From contig NZ_CP015506.1 of assembly GCF_000294775.2 (NCBI RefSeq), positions 4,749,501 to 4,813,500 on the forward strand: a DNA stretch of 64,000 bases, given 5' to 3'. The position numbers were made by a program, and so were the translations under genes. Source of the DNA: Cytobacillus oceanisediminis 2691 (GTDB taxonomy: Bacteria > Bacillota > Bacilli > Bacillales > Cytobacillaceae). The notes under the pieces were generated by a model. It made no database searches, was not told the DNA's origin, and saw only the letters and a list, made by a program, of their open reading frames with translations. This document shows, one piece after another, positions 38,872-47,150 of this stretch; position 1 is the stretch's first letter; the number at the start of each line of letters is the position of its first letter.

Positions 38872-39238
38872 AGCCCCGGGTTCGGACAGACTCTGGACTT
38901 TTTCTGCCTTGCCTGTCCGAATTTGCCCCGGGTTCGGACAGACTCTGGACTTTTCCTGCCTTCCCTGTCCGAACTTGCCTCAGGTTCGGACAGACTCGGG
39001 CCCTTTTCTGCCTTGCCTGTCCAAACTTGCCTCAGGTTCGGACAGACTCTGGACTTTTTCTGCCTTTCCTGTCCGAATTTGCCCCGGGTTCGGACAGAAC
39101 TCTGGACTTTTCCTGCCTTCCCTGACCGAACTTGCCCTGGATTCGGACAGACTTGGGCCTTTTTCTCGCTTTTCTGTCCGAACTTGCCTTGGGTTCGGAC
39201 AACAACAGGCAATTTCCTGCCTTTCCTGTCCGAACCTT
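38872..39238. repeat. tandem array of seven 52-bp units, each an inverted repeat
   Basis: TTCGGACAG recurs at 38881, 38933, 38985, 39037, 39089, 39142 and 39194 (period 52, one unit 53). In each unit it is followed ~22 bases later by CTGTCCGAA, its exact complement, so each unit can form a hairpin with a 9-bp stem; the stem halves are separated by a T/C-rich loop (ACTCTGGACTTTTTCTGCC) and units by a TTGCCCCGGG-like spacer. Units differ by scattered point changes. The period is not a multiple of three, so ORFs here are accidental. Confidence 0.93.
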
Positions 39239-39306
39239 ACCCCGCATTATTTAAAACTACAGCTAAAGTTCATCTGTTTAATTAAATATTTCCTGTCTGA
39301 CCCAAC

Positions 39307-39341
39307 AAAAAATCAGCAGGGCATGAAAAACCCCGCTGATT
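39307..39341 (-). terminator. terminator after the YtkA-like lipoprotein gene
   Basis: AATCAGCGGGG pairs with CCCTGCTGATT, followed by T6 on the minus strand. Confidence 0.9.
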
Positions 39342-39347
39342 AATGCT

Positions 39348-40112
39348 TTATTGTACCGTTAATTCAGTTTCTGTGTGCTCGTGAATATCGTCGCCTTTTT
39401 CAACATGGGTCGTGATCGTGTATGTGCCCGGTTCGGTAAACTGATGGTCGGCAGTGTATTTGCCTGGTTCTGTTTCAGACATGTTCACCCATTGAGGTGT
39501 TGCGCCATTAAGCGCAATTTCAAGCTTTACTTTAGCCTCCGCCAGCGGTTCCCCTTCATTATCAACCTTGACAGATAAAGCTGTTTGTTTGTTTGCATGA
39601 ATTTGGTCAGATGCCTGCAGCTCAATGGATACCTCTCCGCCATGACTGTGAGAGTGGCCTTCTTCATGTCCCTCATTTTCTTGTTCATGCCCCGTTCCTG
39701 AGTCCTCCGCTTTTGCCTCGCCAACTTGTACGGAAACCATTGGCATTGTATGCTGGCTTCTAGCCGTTACATGGGACTGAACATAGTAAAGGCCTTCTTC
39801 TGCAAATATATGATCAGCGGTATATTTCCCCTCTGAATCATGCTTTGCCTCTGCCATATCACCGTTTTCTTTTTGTCCTTCCTGCCATATTTCAAATTTC
39901 ACCTCATCCGCATCCGTTACGGCCTCATCGCCCTGTCTTACAGTGACGGCAAGGGTTGCCTCCTCTCCAGGATTAATGGTTTCAGGCACCTGGATGACGG
40001 CTTCAATGATTTGCGGCACTTCGTCGTTTTTTGCGGGCTTTTCTTCTTCTGATTGGCTGCATCCGCCAAGAACAAGCAAGCTCGCCATTATGCTGAATAA
40101 TATCTTTTTCAA
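39348..40112 (-). CDS. lipoprotein with two YtkA-like domains and a His-rich linker
   Basis: 254 residues from a TTG start at 40112, with GAGAGGG about eight bases upstream; an ATG at 40169 would add a hydrophilic leader before the signal peptide. Lipobox LGGC near residue 17. Two YtkA/FixH-like beta domains (INPGEEATLAVTVRQG...; NKQTALSVKVDNEGEPL...) are each closed by a GKYTADHxF motif. The linker HEQENEGHEEGHSHSHGG is rich in His and Glu and could bind Cu or Zn. Related single-domain proteins often sit near copper or oxidase genes; no such neighbour here. Function unknown. Confidence 0.75.
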   Translation of the reverse strand: MKKILFSIMASLLVLGGCSQSEEEKPAKNDEVPQIIEAVIQVPETINPGEEATLAVTVRQGDEAVTDADEVKFEIWQEGQKENGDMAEAKHDSEGKYTADHIFAEEGLYYVQSHVTARSQHTMPMVSVQVGEAKAEDSGTGHEQENEGHEEGHSHSHGGEVSIELQASDQIHANKQTALSVKVDNEGEPLAEAKVKLEIALNGATPQWVNMSETEPGKYTADHQFTEPGTYTITTHVEKGDDIHEHTETELTVQ

Positions 40113-40169
40113 TTTAGTGTCCCTCTCTTTATCTATATTGTCTTTTGATATTATCAATATAAAAGCCAA

Positions 40170-40413
40170 TTGTGATAAAACAATGAAATTTTTTCAAAAA
40201 ATAAAAGACCCTCCTTTTCAGGCCTTTTGAGATTTAGTAAAAAGGATTGCTTTTTATAATGTGTTTTATACCAGATGGACGCAAGATCATTCAGGACCGC
40301 TTTTTTGCCCCCTTCTTTCGAGATCTCTTCTGCAGCCTCTTTTCATATTAAGGGAATCCCCCATCTTCTAAATCAGCTTATCCGTCATATATTTAGAGAG
40401 TGGAGGGATTTAT
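40170..40413. other. gap with divergent promoters
   Basis: No gene found. Contains the upstream regions of the YtkA-like gene (minus) and of the SpoIIP-like gene (plus). No confident sporulation promoter could be assigned by eye. Confidence 0.4.
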
Positions 40414-41547
40414 ATGAATTCTAAATTAACAATCCATTCTATTTTCTTTTATATAAACAGCTGGCTTTTCAGTATTTGTGCAGTAGTCGCGATCGCTGGA
40501 ATTGTTACGCTTTATCCGGCTGCCTTCTCTTCATCACAAATGAATGTGCTGCTTAAGGACATTAAAGCCGACCAGCTCTTCATTCACTTTTTGAAAGCTG
40601 AAAACCATTATTTTCACAAGGATGTTCCTGCTGAAAGCTACTCCCTATCCGGAACCCTTTTTAAGCTGGCAACCAACACACAGCCGAAGGATATCAGAAC
40701 ATTCCTTGGCCGGGAGCTGCCTGGTTTTTCAATCTTTGACACCGGTATTGCTGTTGCCGGAGAGGGTACCGACTTTACCAACCTGCCAGTGGAATCTGCC
40801 CCTCCCCTTGAAGTCCTTTTAAAAGAAAAAGAACTTGCTATGAATGACGGTCAAAATGAAGAAAATACGGCTCCTCCAGTTATTCCGGACAAGAAAGGGG
40901 TCCTTATTTACCATTCCCACAGCTGGGAATCGTTCGCTCCGCTTTTAAAAGATGTAACGGATACAGATGAGGCCGTTAGTCCAAATGAGCAGGTGAATGT
41001 AATTGCTGTCGGGAAAAAGCTTAGTGAAGAGCTGGCGAGAAAAGGCATAGGTGCTGAGCATGATAAAACCAATATTGCCGCAGAACTGAAAAAGAAGGGC
41101 TGGAACTGGGAAAATTCCTATGCCATGTCCAGAGAGACTGTACAATCCGCCATGACAGAGAATAAGGATGTTAAATTCCTAATTGATATCCATAGGGATT
41201 CGCTGCCCCGAGGGAAAACAACCGCAGTAATTGGCCAGGAACCATACGCGCGACTATTTTTTGTCGTCGGCAAAGAGCACAAAAACTATGAACAGAATTT
41301 AAAAGTGGCTACCGAGCTCCATAAAGCGCTGGAAGCAAAATATAAAGGAATAAGCAGAGGAGTATTTGTTAAAGGAAAAAGTGAAGGCAACGGCATTTAC
41401 AACCAGGATCTTTCCGAGCGGGCCCTTTTGCTGGAATTCGGAGGTGTGGAAAACAATCTGGATGAACTAAATAACTCCATAAAAGCATTTGCTGATGTAT
41501 TTAGTGATTATTATTGGAAGGCAGAGCCAGTCAATGCGGAAAATTAA
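40414..41547 (+). CDS. stage II sporulation protein P paralogue (SpoIIP family)
   Basis: 377 residues, ATG with GGAGGGA upstream. One N-terminal membrane span (residues ~12-40), then a linker and the SpoIIP domain: VLIYHSHSWESF near residue 175, FLIDIHRDSLPRG near 250 and a C-terminal ALLLEFGGVENN. SpoIIP degrades peptidoglycan with SpoIID during forespore engulfment; the His and Glu residues of its catalytic site are in these motifs. B. subtilis spoIIP is next to gpr; that neighbour is absent here, so this is probably a second paralogue. Confidence 0.85.
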   Translation: MNSKLTIHSIFFYINSWLFSICAVVAIAGIVTLYPAAFSSSQMNVLLKDIKADQLFIHFLKAENHYFHKDVPAESYSLSGTLFKLATNTQPKDIRTFLGRELPGFSIFDTGIAVAGEGTDFTNLPVESAPPLEVLLKEKELAMNDGQNEENTAPPVIPDKKGVLIYHSHSWESFAPLLKDVTDTDEAVSPNEQVNVIAVGKKLSEELARKGIGAEHDKTNIAAELKKKGWNWENSYAMSRETVQSAMTENKDVKFLIDIHRDSLPRGKTTAVIGQEPYARLFFVVGKEHKNYEQNLKVATELHKALEAKYKGISRGVFVKGKSEGNGIYNQDLSERALLLEFGGVENNLDELNNSIKAFADVFSDYYWKAEPVNAEN

Positions 41548-41716
41548 AGCTTGCCATTATTGTCTGCTGTTTACTTTTTTCATCACGTTTATTCTTTACC
41601 TTCTGTTTGGCATAAGCACTATTACGGTTTCCTGCCTGTTTTCAGGAATTATCCTCTCAATCATCAATTTAATAGAAGATGAAATGATGGCATTCAGAAA
41701 GGACCATAATGGCTGA
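41534..41716 (+). CDS. small two-span membrane protein overlapping spoIIP-like
   Basis: 60 residues from an ATG at 41534 inside the last codons of the SpoIIP-like gene. MRKIKACHYC is followed by two hydrophobic segments (LLFTFFITFILYLLFGI and SCLFSGIILSIINLI) and a charged tail EDEMMAFRKDHNG. The ribosome site is weak, so translation would depend on coupling to spoIIP-like. No family recognised; it might be a chance frame but the charge pattern looks real. Confidence 0.5.
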   Translation: MRKIKACHYCLLFTFFITFILYLLFGISTITVSCLFSGIILSIINLIEDEMMAFRKDHNG

Positions 41717-41783
41717 TAAAAGAAAAAATGATTATTTTCTGTTTTAATAGAAGATAATGAAACAGGAAATAGGAGTGATCAAA

Positions 41784-42530
41784 GTGAAATTAGCTATCAT
41801 AACAGGTGCATCCAAAGGTTTAGGAGCTTCCATCGCCAAGAGAATGATAACAGAAGGAACTGGCATCATATCTGTATCAAGGACTGAAAACCCTGAGTTG
41901 GCAAAACTTGCCGCAGAGAATCAAGTTTTTTTTGCGCAATATTTCTGCAATCTCTCCTCACCGGATGAGCTTGAATCTGCTTTCAGCGAACTGACAGCAC
42001 TATTGCAGGAAAAACAGCCGGAAACCCTATATGTATTTAACAACGCAGGGGTCATAGACCCCATTGGAACAGCCGGAAATCTTGATCATGCGGCATTAAT
42101 TCAAAATGCCCACGTTAATCTGATTGCTCCTATTATGATTTCCAACATCCTGATGCGTGAGGTTTCAAGTGAAATGACCATTGTCAACATTACTTCAGGT
42201 GCTGCTGAAAGGCCCATACAGGGGTGGAGTGCTTACTGCAGCACTAAAGCCGGGATAAATATGTTCACGGAAACAGCAGCATTGGAATTGCAGACAGCAG
42301 GCAGCAGCCATAAGGTTATTGCCTTTAGTCCCGGTGTTATGGATACCGCTATGCAGGGAACCATACGTTCTTCAGCGAAGGAAGCATTTCATGATCTTGA
42401 GAAATTCCAGGCATACAAGGAGAAAGGAATGCTGCGGGATACGGAAACTGTGGCTAATGCACTAGTCGATTTGCTGCTCCAGAAGGAAATTGAGAGCGGA
42501 AAAGTTTATTATGTAAATGACTTAATCTAA
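41784..42530 (+). CDS. yueD: short-chain dehydrogenase, benzil-reductase-like (YueD)
   Basis: 248 residues from a GTG start at 41784 with AGGAG eight bases upstream. Rossmann motif TGASKGLGASIA is near residue 8, NNAGV near residue 85 and the catalytic YCSTK near 150, giving a classical SDR. The overall sequence resembles YueD, which reduces benzil to (S)-benzoin in B. subtilis and Bacillus cereus; the natural substrate is unknown. Likely co-located but not co-regulated with the SpoIIP-like gene. Confidence 0.8.
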   Translation: MKLAIITGASKGLGASIAKRMITEGTGIISVSRTENPELAKLAAENQVFFAQYFCNLSSPDELESAFSELTALLQEKQPETLYVFNNAGVIDPIGTAGNLDHAALIQNAHVNLIAPIMISNILMREVSSEMTIVNITSGAAERPIQGWSAYCSTKAGINMFTETAALELQTAGSSHKVIAFSPGVMDTAMQGTIRSSAKEAFHDLEKFQAYKEKGMLRDTETVANALVDLLLQKEIESGKVYYVNDLI

Positions 42531-42540
42531 AAGGCAACAA

Positions 42541-42563
42541 AAGCCGGCTAAATGAGCCGGCTT
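42541..42563. terminator. terminator between yueD-like and Usp genes
   Basis: AAGCCGGCT/AGCCGGCTT stem with 5-base loop between convergent genes. Confidence 0.8.
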
Positions 42564-43197
42564 ATTTATCTCCCAATATATTACTATCTACAACACCATG
42601 GTGAATACGGAGCACTTCATGATTATTATCTTTTTGTATAACAAAAAAACCGTTCGAGAAGTCGGAGGATAATTCTTTAAAGAAGATGCCCTTTATTCCA
42701 TTTTCCTGATCTTCCCCAATGATCAGGTGATAATCGGAGCCTTTTTTGACTATCTGGGCCGGGAGCCCTTTATCCCAGTCGTCAGAGGGATCATGAACCT
42801 TTCTTGAAACTTCAACGACATGTATGTCCACCCCTTCAAGCAGCTGGAATAAATCATTGATCAGCGAATGCTTTACCATCCGCTCCAGCTTGGTTTGAAC
42901 AGCCTGCCCAAGGATAATCTGGGTAATTTTATGCTCCTGTACCACATCAGCTATCACCCTGGCGACTTTTTTGCCCTCAGCATACTTGGAGAGCATATTT
43001 AGCCCGTATTTCTCTGCCAAACTTTCGAACAAATATTTTGTCTGAAGCTCGTTAAAGTCAAGCTCTTCCTGCTTCCGGTTTTCCACGTAGAGAATATAGC
43101 CATCCCCCTGAAATGCTTCCTTCAGTTTTTTGCCTCTATGGGCCAGTATCTCCGCATGATTGGGATTGCTTACACATATTAGAATATTTTCCTTCAT
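42562..43197 (-). CDS. stand-alone KdpD-type universal-stress (Usp) domain protein
   Basis: 211 residues, soluble, ATG with GAGAGGTG upstream. The first ~135 residues read as the Usp domain of KdpD sensor kinases: ILICVSNPNHAEILAHRGKKL, YVENRKQEELDF and IILGQAVQTKLERM. The kinase and membrane parts are absent. In some KdpD proteins this domain binds cyclic di-AMP; whether this one does is inference. The C-terminal ~75 residues (DYHLIIGEDQENGIKG onward) have no family I recognise. No kdp genes are in the window. Confidence 0.7.
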   Translation of the reverse strand: MKENILICVSNPNHAEILAHRGKKLKEAFQGDGYILYVENRKQEELDFNELQTKYLFESLAEKYGLNMLSKYAEGKKVARVIADVVQEHKITQIILGQAVQTKLERMVKHSLINDLFQLLEGVDIHVVEVSRKVHDPSDDWDKGLPAQIVKKGSDYHLIIGEDQENGIKGIFFKELSSDFSNGFFVIQKDNNHEVLRIHHGVVDSNILGDK

Positions 43198-43316
43198 TTT
43201 TACACCTCTCCCACGGATTCTATATTCAGTATAGCACGAATACCATGGAATAAACCCCGCGGCAAAAGGGCTCCATGAGAATGTGTTAAAATCAATTAAT
43301 AATTTTTAGAAAATAT

Positions 43317-43405
43317 GAATAAGAATATCTCTGCCCGGGCATACTAATCCTACAAGTGTAAATCCCCCTTTTTTTCCGCTTCCTGTTAAGGAAGCATTTT
43401 TTTTG
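43317..43405 (+). ncRNA. candidate short sigma-G transcript (promoter plus terminator, no ORF)
   Basis: GAATA (43317-43321), exactly 18 bases, then CATACTA (43340-43346) fits the sigma-G consensus. The only start-like codon after the expected +1 (~43353) is GTG directly followed by TAA. At 43378-43395 GCTTCC/GGAAGC forms a hairpin followed by ATTTTTTTT on the plus strand. The predicted RNA is about 50 bases. Both flanking genes are on the minus strand, so this signal belongs to neither. Confidence 0.5.
43378..43404 (+). terminator. plus-strand terminator without an upstream gene
   Basis: GCTTCC TGTTAA GGAAGC followed by A and eight T residues. Oriented to the plus strand, while the nearest genes are on the minus strand. 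Confidence 0.75.
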
Positions 43406-43440
43406 ATAAAAATTGACCTCTGCCAGTATGCAGAGGTCTT
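43406..43440 (-). terminator. terminator of tcyABC
   Basis: GACCTCTGC/GCAGAGGTC stem with 6-base loop; AATTTTTAT follows on the minus strand. Confidence 0.88.
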
Positions 43441-43441
43441 T

Positions 43442-44176
43442 TTATTGAATTAAATTCAGGAATTGGCTGGTGCGCGCTTCTTTTGGACTGGAAAATATCT
43501 GTTCAGGCTTGCCGCGTTCTTTTATAATACCGCCGTCCATGAAAATGACTTCATCCGCTGCTTCCCTGGCAAATCTCATCTCATGAGTAACGATCACCAT
43601 TGTCATTCCTTCAGCGGCCAGGTCCCTCATCACCTTCAGCACTTCTCCAACAAGTTCAGGGTCCAGTGCCGAAGTAGGCTCATCGAAAAGCATAACCTTT
43701 GGCTCCATAGCAAGAGCCCTAGCAATCCCAACCCGCTGCTGCTGGCCCCCTGAAAGCTGGTAAGGATAATAGCCGGCTTTATCCGCTAAACCAACTTTTC
43801 TTAAAAGCAGCTCCCCCTTTTCCTTTGCAGTTTCCTTTGATTCGCCTTTAACTGTAACCGGCCCTTCCATGACATTTTCCAGTGCAGTCATATGCGGAAA
43901 TAAGTTATAGTTCTGAAAAACCATTCCTGTAAGGCGCCTGAAGGGAGGAATTTGCCTTTTCGAGACCTGCTGAGAAAAGTCGAGGACTTGATCGCCAATG
44001 GCAAGCAGTCCTGAAGTAGGCTGCTCCAGCACATTTATGCACCGCAGCAAGGTTGTTTTTCCGGAGCCGGATGGCCCAATCACTACAACCACTTGCCCTG
44101 TTTTCACTTCCAAATTAATTCCTTTCAGTACTTTCAGCTGATCAAATTGCTTATGCAAATCCTTTATATTAATCAT
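43442..44176 (-). CDS. tcyC: amino-acid (cystine) ABC transporter ATPase TcyC
   Basis: 244 residues. Walker [10 protein letters not shown] near residue 34, signature [15 protein letters not shown] near 140 and Walker [14 protein letters not shown] follow the polar amino-acid importer pattern. Last gene of a three-gene operon with a binding protein closely resembling TcyA of B. subtilis, so cystine is the likely cargo. 18 bp after the permease. Confidence 0.88.
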   Translation of the reverse strand: MINIKDLHKQFDQLKVLKGINLEVKTGQVVVVIGPSGSGKTTLLRCINVLEQPTSGLLAIGDQVLDFSQQVSKRQIPPFRRLTGMVFQNYNLFPHMTALENVMEGPVTVKGESKETAKEKGELLLRKVGLADKAGYYPYQLSGGQQQRVGIARALAMEPKVMLFDEPTSALDPELVGEVLKVMRDLAAEGMTMVIVTHEMRFAREAADEVIFMDGGIIKERGKPEQIFSSPKEARTSQFLNLIQ

Positions 44177-44194
44177 CTATAGCACTGCCTCTTT

Positions 44195-44896
44195 TCATGA
44201 AGAAATATATCTGTCAAGACGGCGTTCAAGCCTCCCCTGCAAGATCGAGAGCATGAAGCAAATCACCCAATATATGAAGGCAGCCTGTGTATAGAGAAGT
44301 AAAAATTCATAATTGGTTGCAGCTATTTCCTGTGCTCTTCGGAACATCTCTGTAACCAAAATCATGGAAGCCAGAGAGGTATCTTTTACAAGGCTGATGA
44401 ATGAATTGGATAGCGGCGGTATCGATACCCTGGATGCCTGCGGAAGAATAATTCTCTTAAGCGTCTGCGAATAAGACATGCCAATGGAATACCCCGCTTC
44501 CCATTGTCCTTTTGGGATCGAAAGGATGGCTGCCCGGATAATTTCTGAGGAGTACGCCCCTACATTCAGCGAAAATCCTATAATCGCCGAAGGGAAAGGA
44601 TCAATAATGACACCAATCGTCGGGAGCCCGTAAAAAATGATGAACAGCTGCACAAGAAGCGGCGTTCCCCTTATTGCTGATACATATATTCCCGCTATCG
44701 TCTCCAGTGCCTTATTACCCGAAATTCGCGCAAGTGCCGTAAATATTGCCAATGCCAGCCCGAATATAAATGAAATCAATGTTAAAGGGATGGTATAAAC
44801 AATGGCCCCCTCCAGCAATGGCTGGAATGAATTCTTCCCAATCTCTATCAGTCTTTCGACCCTTTCCGGGTTGGCAAAAATACTACTTAAGTACAT
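44195..44896 (-). CDS. tcyB: amino-acid (cystine) ABC transporter permease TcyB
   Basis: About 233 residues from the ATG at 44896 inside the end of tcyA; a TTG three codons upstream is an alternative. Three to five membrane spans and the His/Glu/Met family EAA loop [21 protein letters not shown]. Together with TcyC it forms the import channel. The overlap with tcyA suggests coupled translation. Confidence 0.87.
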   Translation of the reverse strand: MYLSSIFANPERVERLIEIGKNSFQPLLEGAIVYTIPLTLISFIFGLALAIFTALARISGNKALETIAGIYVSAIRGTPLLVQLFIIFYGLPTIGVIIDPFPSAIIGFSLNVGAYSSEIIRAAILSIPKGQWEAGYSIGMSYSQTLKRIILPQASRVSIPPLSNSFISLVKDTSLASMILVTEMFRRAQEIAATNYEFLLLYTQAAFIYWVICFMLSILQGRLERRLDRYISS

Positions 44897-45704
44897 CTTC
44901 GCCAAACCATTTTTCCGAAATTTTCAAGTAAGTGCCATCCTCCACCATTTCGGTCAAAGCTTTATTAACTTCATTAACCAATGTATCGCTTCCCTTCCTG
45001 AACATTAGGCCGCTTTGGGAAGCATCTTCGGATTCATCCGCGATTTTGACTGGAGCATCAGGCTTATGTTTTTTAAAGTCCAAAAAAGACAAATTATCGT
45101 TGAGTGTAACATCTGCTCGCTTTGAATTAATCAGCTCAATCGCCTGGTTAAATCCGTCTACTCCTACAATTTCTGCTCCATAAGACTTTGCCAGATCAGC
45201 ATAATTGCTTGTCATGGACTGTGCGGCTTTCAAACCCTCTATGTCTTCAAAGCTTGAAACTGATTCATTTGATTCATGAGTAATCAAAACAGCAGCAGAA
45301 GAAATGTAGGGATCCGAGAAATCATATTTCTCCTGGCGATCAGGTCGAATCCCCACCTGGTTTGCAATCATATCGAATCGTTTTGAATCCAATCCGGCGA
45401 ACATGGCATCCCATTGTGTTTCCAGAAATTCCGGCTTTAAACCAAGCCTTTTGGCCACTTCCTTTGAGATTTCCACATCAAAACCGGTAAGCTCGCCTTT
45501 ATCGTCATGGAACGTGAATGGCGGATAAGTGCCTTCCGTTCCAATTAGCAGCTTCCCCTCATCCTGGACCTTTTTCCATAAGTCCTGCTCCTGCTCTTCT
45601 GACGCAGGCTGATCCTGATTGTCCGGGTTTGCTTTATTCGTTCCGCACCCTGAAATGATTAAAACAAAACAGATTAGAACAGCAGTAAAAAGAGTCTTTT
45701 TCAT
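44883..45704 (-). CDS. tcyA: cystine-binding lipoprotein TcyA
   Basis: 273 residues from the ATG at 45704 with AGGAGG upstream; the frame opens earlier at 45773 without a site. Lipobox ISGC near residue 19. The solute-binding type 3 fold begins [16 protein letters not shown] and includes [15 protein letters not shown] and [21 protein letters not shown], very like TcyA of B. subtilis. Cystine as ligand is inferred from that resemblance. No riboswitch or T-box leader is visible upstream. Confidence 0.87.
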   Translation of the reverse strand: MKKTLFTAVLICFVLIISGCGTNKANPDNQDQPASEEQEQDLWKKVQDEGKLLIGTEGTYPPFTFHDDKGELTGFDVEISKEVAKRLGLKPEFLETQWDAMFAGLDSKRFDMIANQVGIRPDRQEKYDFSDPYISSAAVLITHESNESVSSFEDIEGLKAAQSMTSNYADLAKSYGAEIVGVDGFNQAIELINSKRADVTLNDNLSFLDFKKHKPDAPVKIADESEDASQSGLMFRKGSDTLVNEVNKALTEMVEDGTYLKISEKWFGEDVLK

Positions 45705-45775
45705 GTTTGCCTCCTGTTTGAGAAATGATTTTATTTTATCTTTTCCTAAAGTGCTTAGTTTATAGGAGGTCAAAG

Positions 45776-45802
45776 AAAAAAACCCTCTTTCTAAAAGAAG
45801 GC
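45776..45802 (-). terminator. terminator after the DUF2935 gene
   Basis: CCTTCTTT pairs with AAAGAGGG (one G-T pair), then seven T residues on the minus strand. Confidence 0.85.
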
Positions 45803-45810
45803 TTAGGATA

Positions 45811-46638
45811 CTAAGTATAAGATGGTTTTTTCAAAGAACATTTAGAAGCTTCTTCCGCCAGTTCAGGTGCATAGTAGCTGAGCTTTTTAATTAAATAGCA
45901 GGCTTCAGGGAAATGATGTTCGAGAAACCTCAGGGTTGTCTTATTGAGAATCCTTTTGCCGGCGTATTTCTGGACTATCCCCTTAATGTATTCATTCATT
46001 TCAATCACAGCCAGCCCTACATCCCTGGCCATTTCCTGCTGCCGCGGAAATCCTGGCTGCGTAAACCGGAGATATCCTTTCATATGTCGGTTCTGCACCA
46101 GGAAACCCTGAAAAATCCGGGTATAAATTTCTGCCTGTTCATTTACAAATACCTCAATGGGATCGATTGAATTTCTCAGAAGAATGATGTGCCCCAGCTG
46201 ATCCTCAAGCCACAAATCCAGCAAATCAAATAGGGATTGCGGCTGTGGTATAAGCCCTTTTACATAATAGGACAGCAAGCGCAGATATTCCTCATTTTCA
46301 CTTAATGTGCCGTTAAAATATGTTGGCGAGAGATTAAGATTGATTAAATTATTGATTCTCAGATTCTGAAGCTTTCCTTCAAATTGAAAATAGCCGTTTG
46401 CAATTGGCCATATCTCCATGGCCATGGCGATTGCCCCCTGTGTGTTTGCTTCTGAAGATGGAGATAACTGATTAAGCCTATTTCTAAGGTTACGGAAGGC
46501 TTGTCTGTATTCATCCGCTCTTTTTACATACTTGCTTTCTGTTGGAGAAAGATTGTCCCTGACAAAAATTGCATGGTCTTCAAGAATCTCCAGCCAAAAG
46601 GCATGCTCCTCCCAAGGTGTCAATCCTATCTCATTCAT
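45811..46638 (-). CDS. DUF2935 family helical protein
   Basis: 275 residues, ATG with GGGGGGA upstream. Two similar all-helical halves, each with H and E residues spaced like a four-helix bundle metal site: EEHAFWLEILEDHAIFVRDNL at the start and LEDQLGHIILLRN in the second half. This matches DUF2935, often annotated near spore genes in Bacillus. Function unknown; a ferritin-like fold is likely. Confidence 0.8.
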   Translation of the reverse strand: MNEIGLTPWEEHAFWLEILEDHAIFVRDNLSPTESKYVKRADEYRQAFRNLRNRLNQLSPSSEANTQGAIAMAMEIWPIANGYFQFEGKLQNLRINNLINLNLSPTYFNGTLSENEEYLRLLSYYVKGLIPQPQSLFDLLDLWLEDQLGHIILLRNSIDPIEVFVNEQAEIYTRIFQGFLVQNRHMKGYLRFTQPGFPRQQEMARDVGLAVIEMNEYIKGIVQKYAGKRILNKTTLRFLEHHFPEACYLIKKLSYYAPELAEEASKCSLKKPSYT

Positions 46639-46766
46639 TTAGATCCCCCCATTATAATCCTTTTAGATGTATATGCCATTCATAAAGGAAAGATGAAGGC
46701 CGGTCCGGATAAAAAAGGGGCGCTTTAGAAAAAATAAGGAAGCATTTATAAGAAAGGAGAATCGCT

Positions 46767-46898
46767 ATGACAAAAAAGTTCAATAAAGGCAGTAATAATC
46801 AAAACTCACCAAGAGGAAATCAATCAGCCATCAGCGGAGATAACAGCAAGGGCAATAAGAGGAATAAAGATCAAAAGGATAAGACTGATTTGGATTAA
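46767..46898 (+). CDS. 43-residue Asn/Lys-rich protein
   Basis: ATG at 46767 with AAAGGAG eight bases upstream, TAA at 46896-46898. The product MTKKFNKGSNNQNSPRGNQ...KDKTDLD is hydrophilic, with 9 Lys and 9 Asn, no hydrophobic core and no Cys. The composition resembles small spore-associated proteins such as YuzL but no family is recognised. A repeat element starts right at its stop codon, so the original 3' end or terminator may have been displaced. Confidence 0.6.
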   Translation: MTKKFNKGSNNQNSPRGNQSAISGDNSKGNKRNKDQKDKTDLD

Positions 46899-47105
46899 GA
46901 AAAGCGCAAGGCGCCCGCCTACCTAGGAACGCAGACTAAAACCGCCACGTCCTGTGGCAACGTCTGCATGACCCGCATCCTGCGGGCCTCAAGCATAAGA
47001 CAAGCCGGCTGAAAGGTTGTTCTTTAACCTTTTGGACGGATTGGCTTAGACCCGAGAGCCTATGGCGCCTGGAGCTAGACAGTTATCGAAGTTCAAAGTT
47101 ATACT
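46897..47105. repeat. large composite copy of the dispersed repeat
   Basis: AGAAAAGCGCAAGGCGCC at the left and GGCGCCTGGAGCTAGACAG then TTATCGAAGTTCAAAG at the right. The interior includes AAGCATAAGACAAGCC...GATTGGCTTAGACCCGAG, related to the 123-bp units at 19.1-19.4 kb, plus two extra hairpins (GCAGAC...GTCTGC and CCGCATCCTGCGG). Confidence 0.82.
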
Positions 47106-47120
47106 TTTAATCTTTTAAGA

Positions 47121-47150
47121 GAAAACCGGCTTCCTTATCAAAGCCGGTTT
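47121..47150 (-). terminator. terminator after the 70-residue gene
   Basis: AAACCGGCTT/AAGCCGGTTT stem with 8-base loop; TCTCTT follows on the minus strand. It ends one base before the stop codon. Confidence 0.8.

Noticed and set aside
38872..39238. CRISPR array
   Set aside because: Repeats and the sequences between them are equally conserved, so there are no unique spacers, and no cas genes are nearby.
38697..39343. Reading frames on both strands across the 52-bp array giving repetitive Arg/Gly/Pro-rich peptides
   Set aside because: The period of 52 is not a multiple of three, so the peptide pattern changes frame each unit, and there is no ribosome site.
45705..45775. T-box or S-box leader for tcyABC
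   Set aside because: The spacer to the next gene's terminator is under 80 bp and lacks any conserved leader block.
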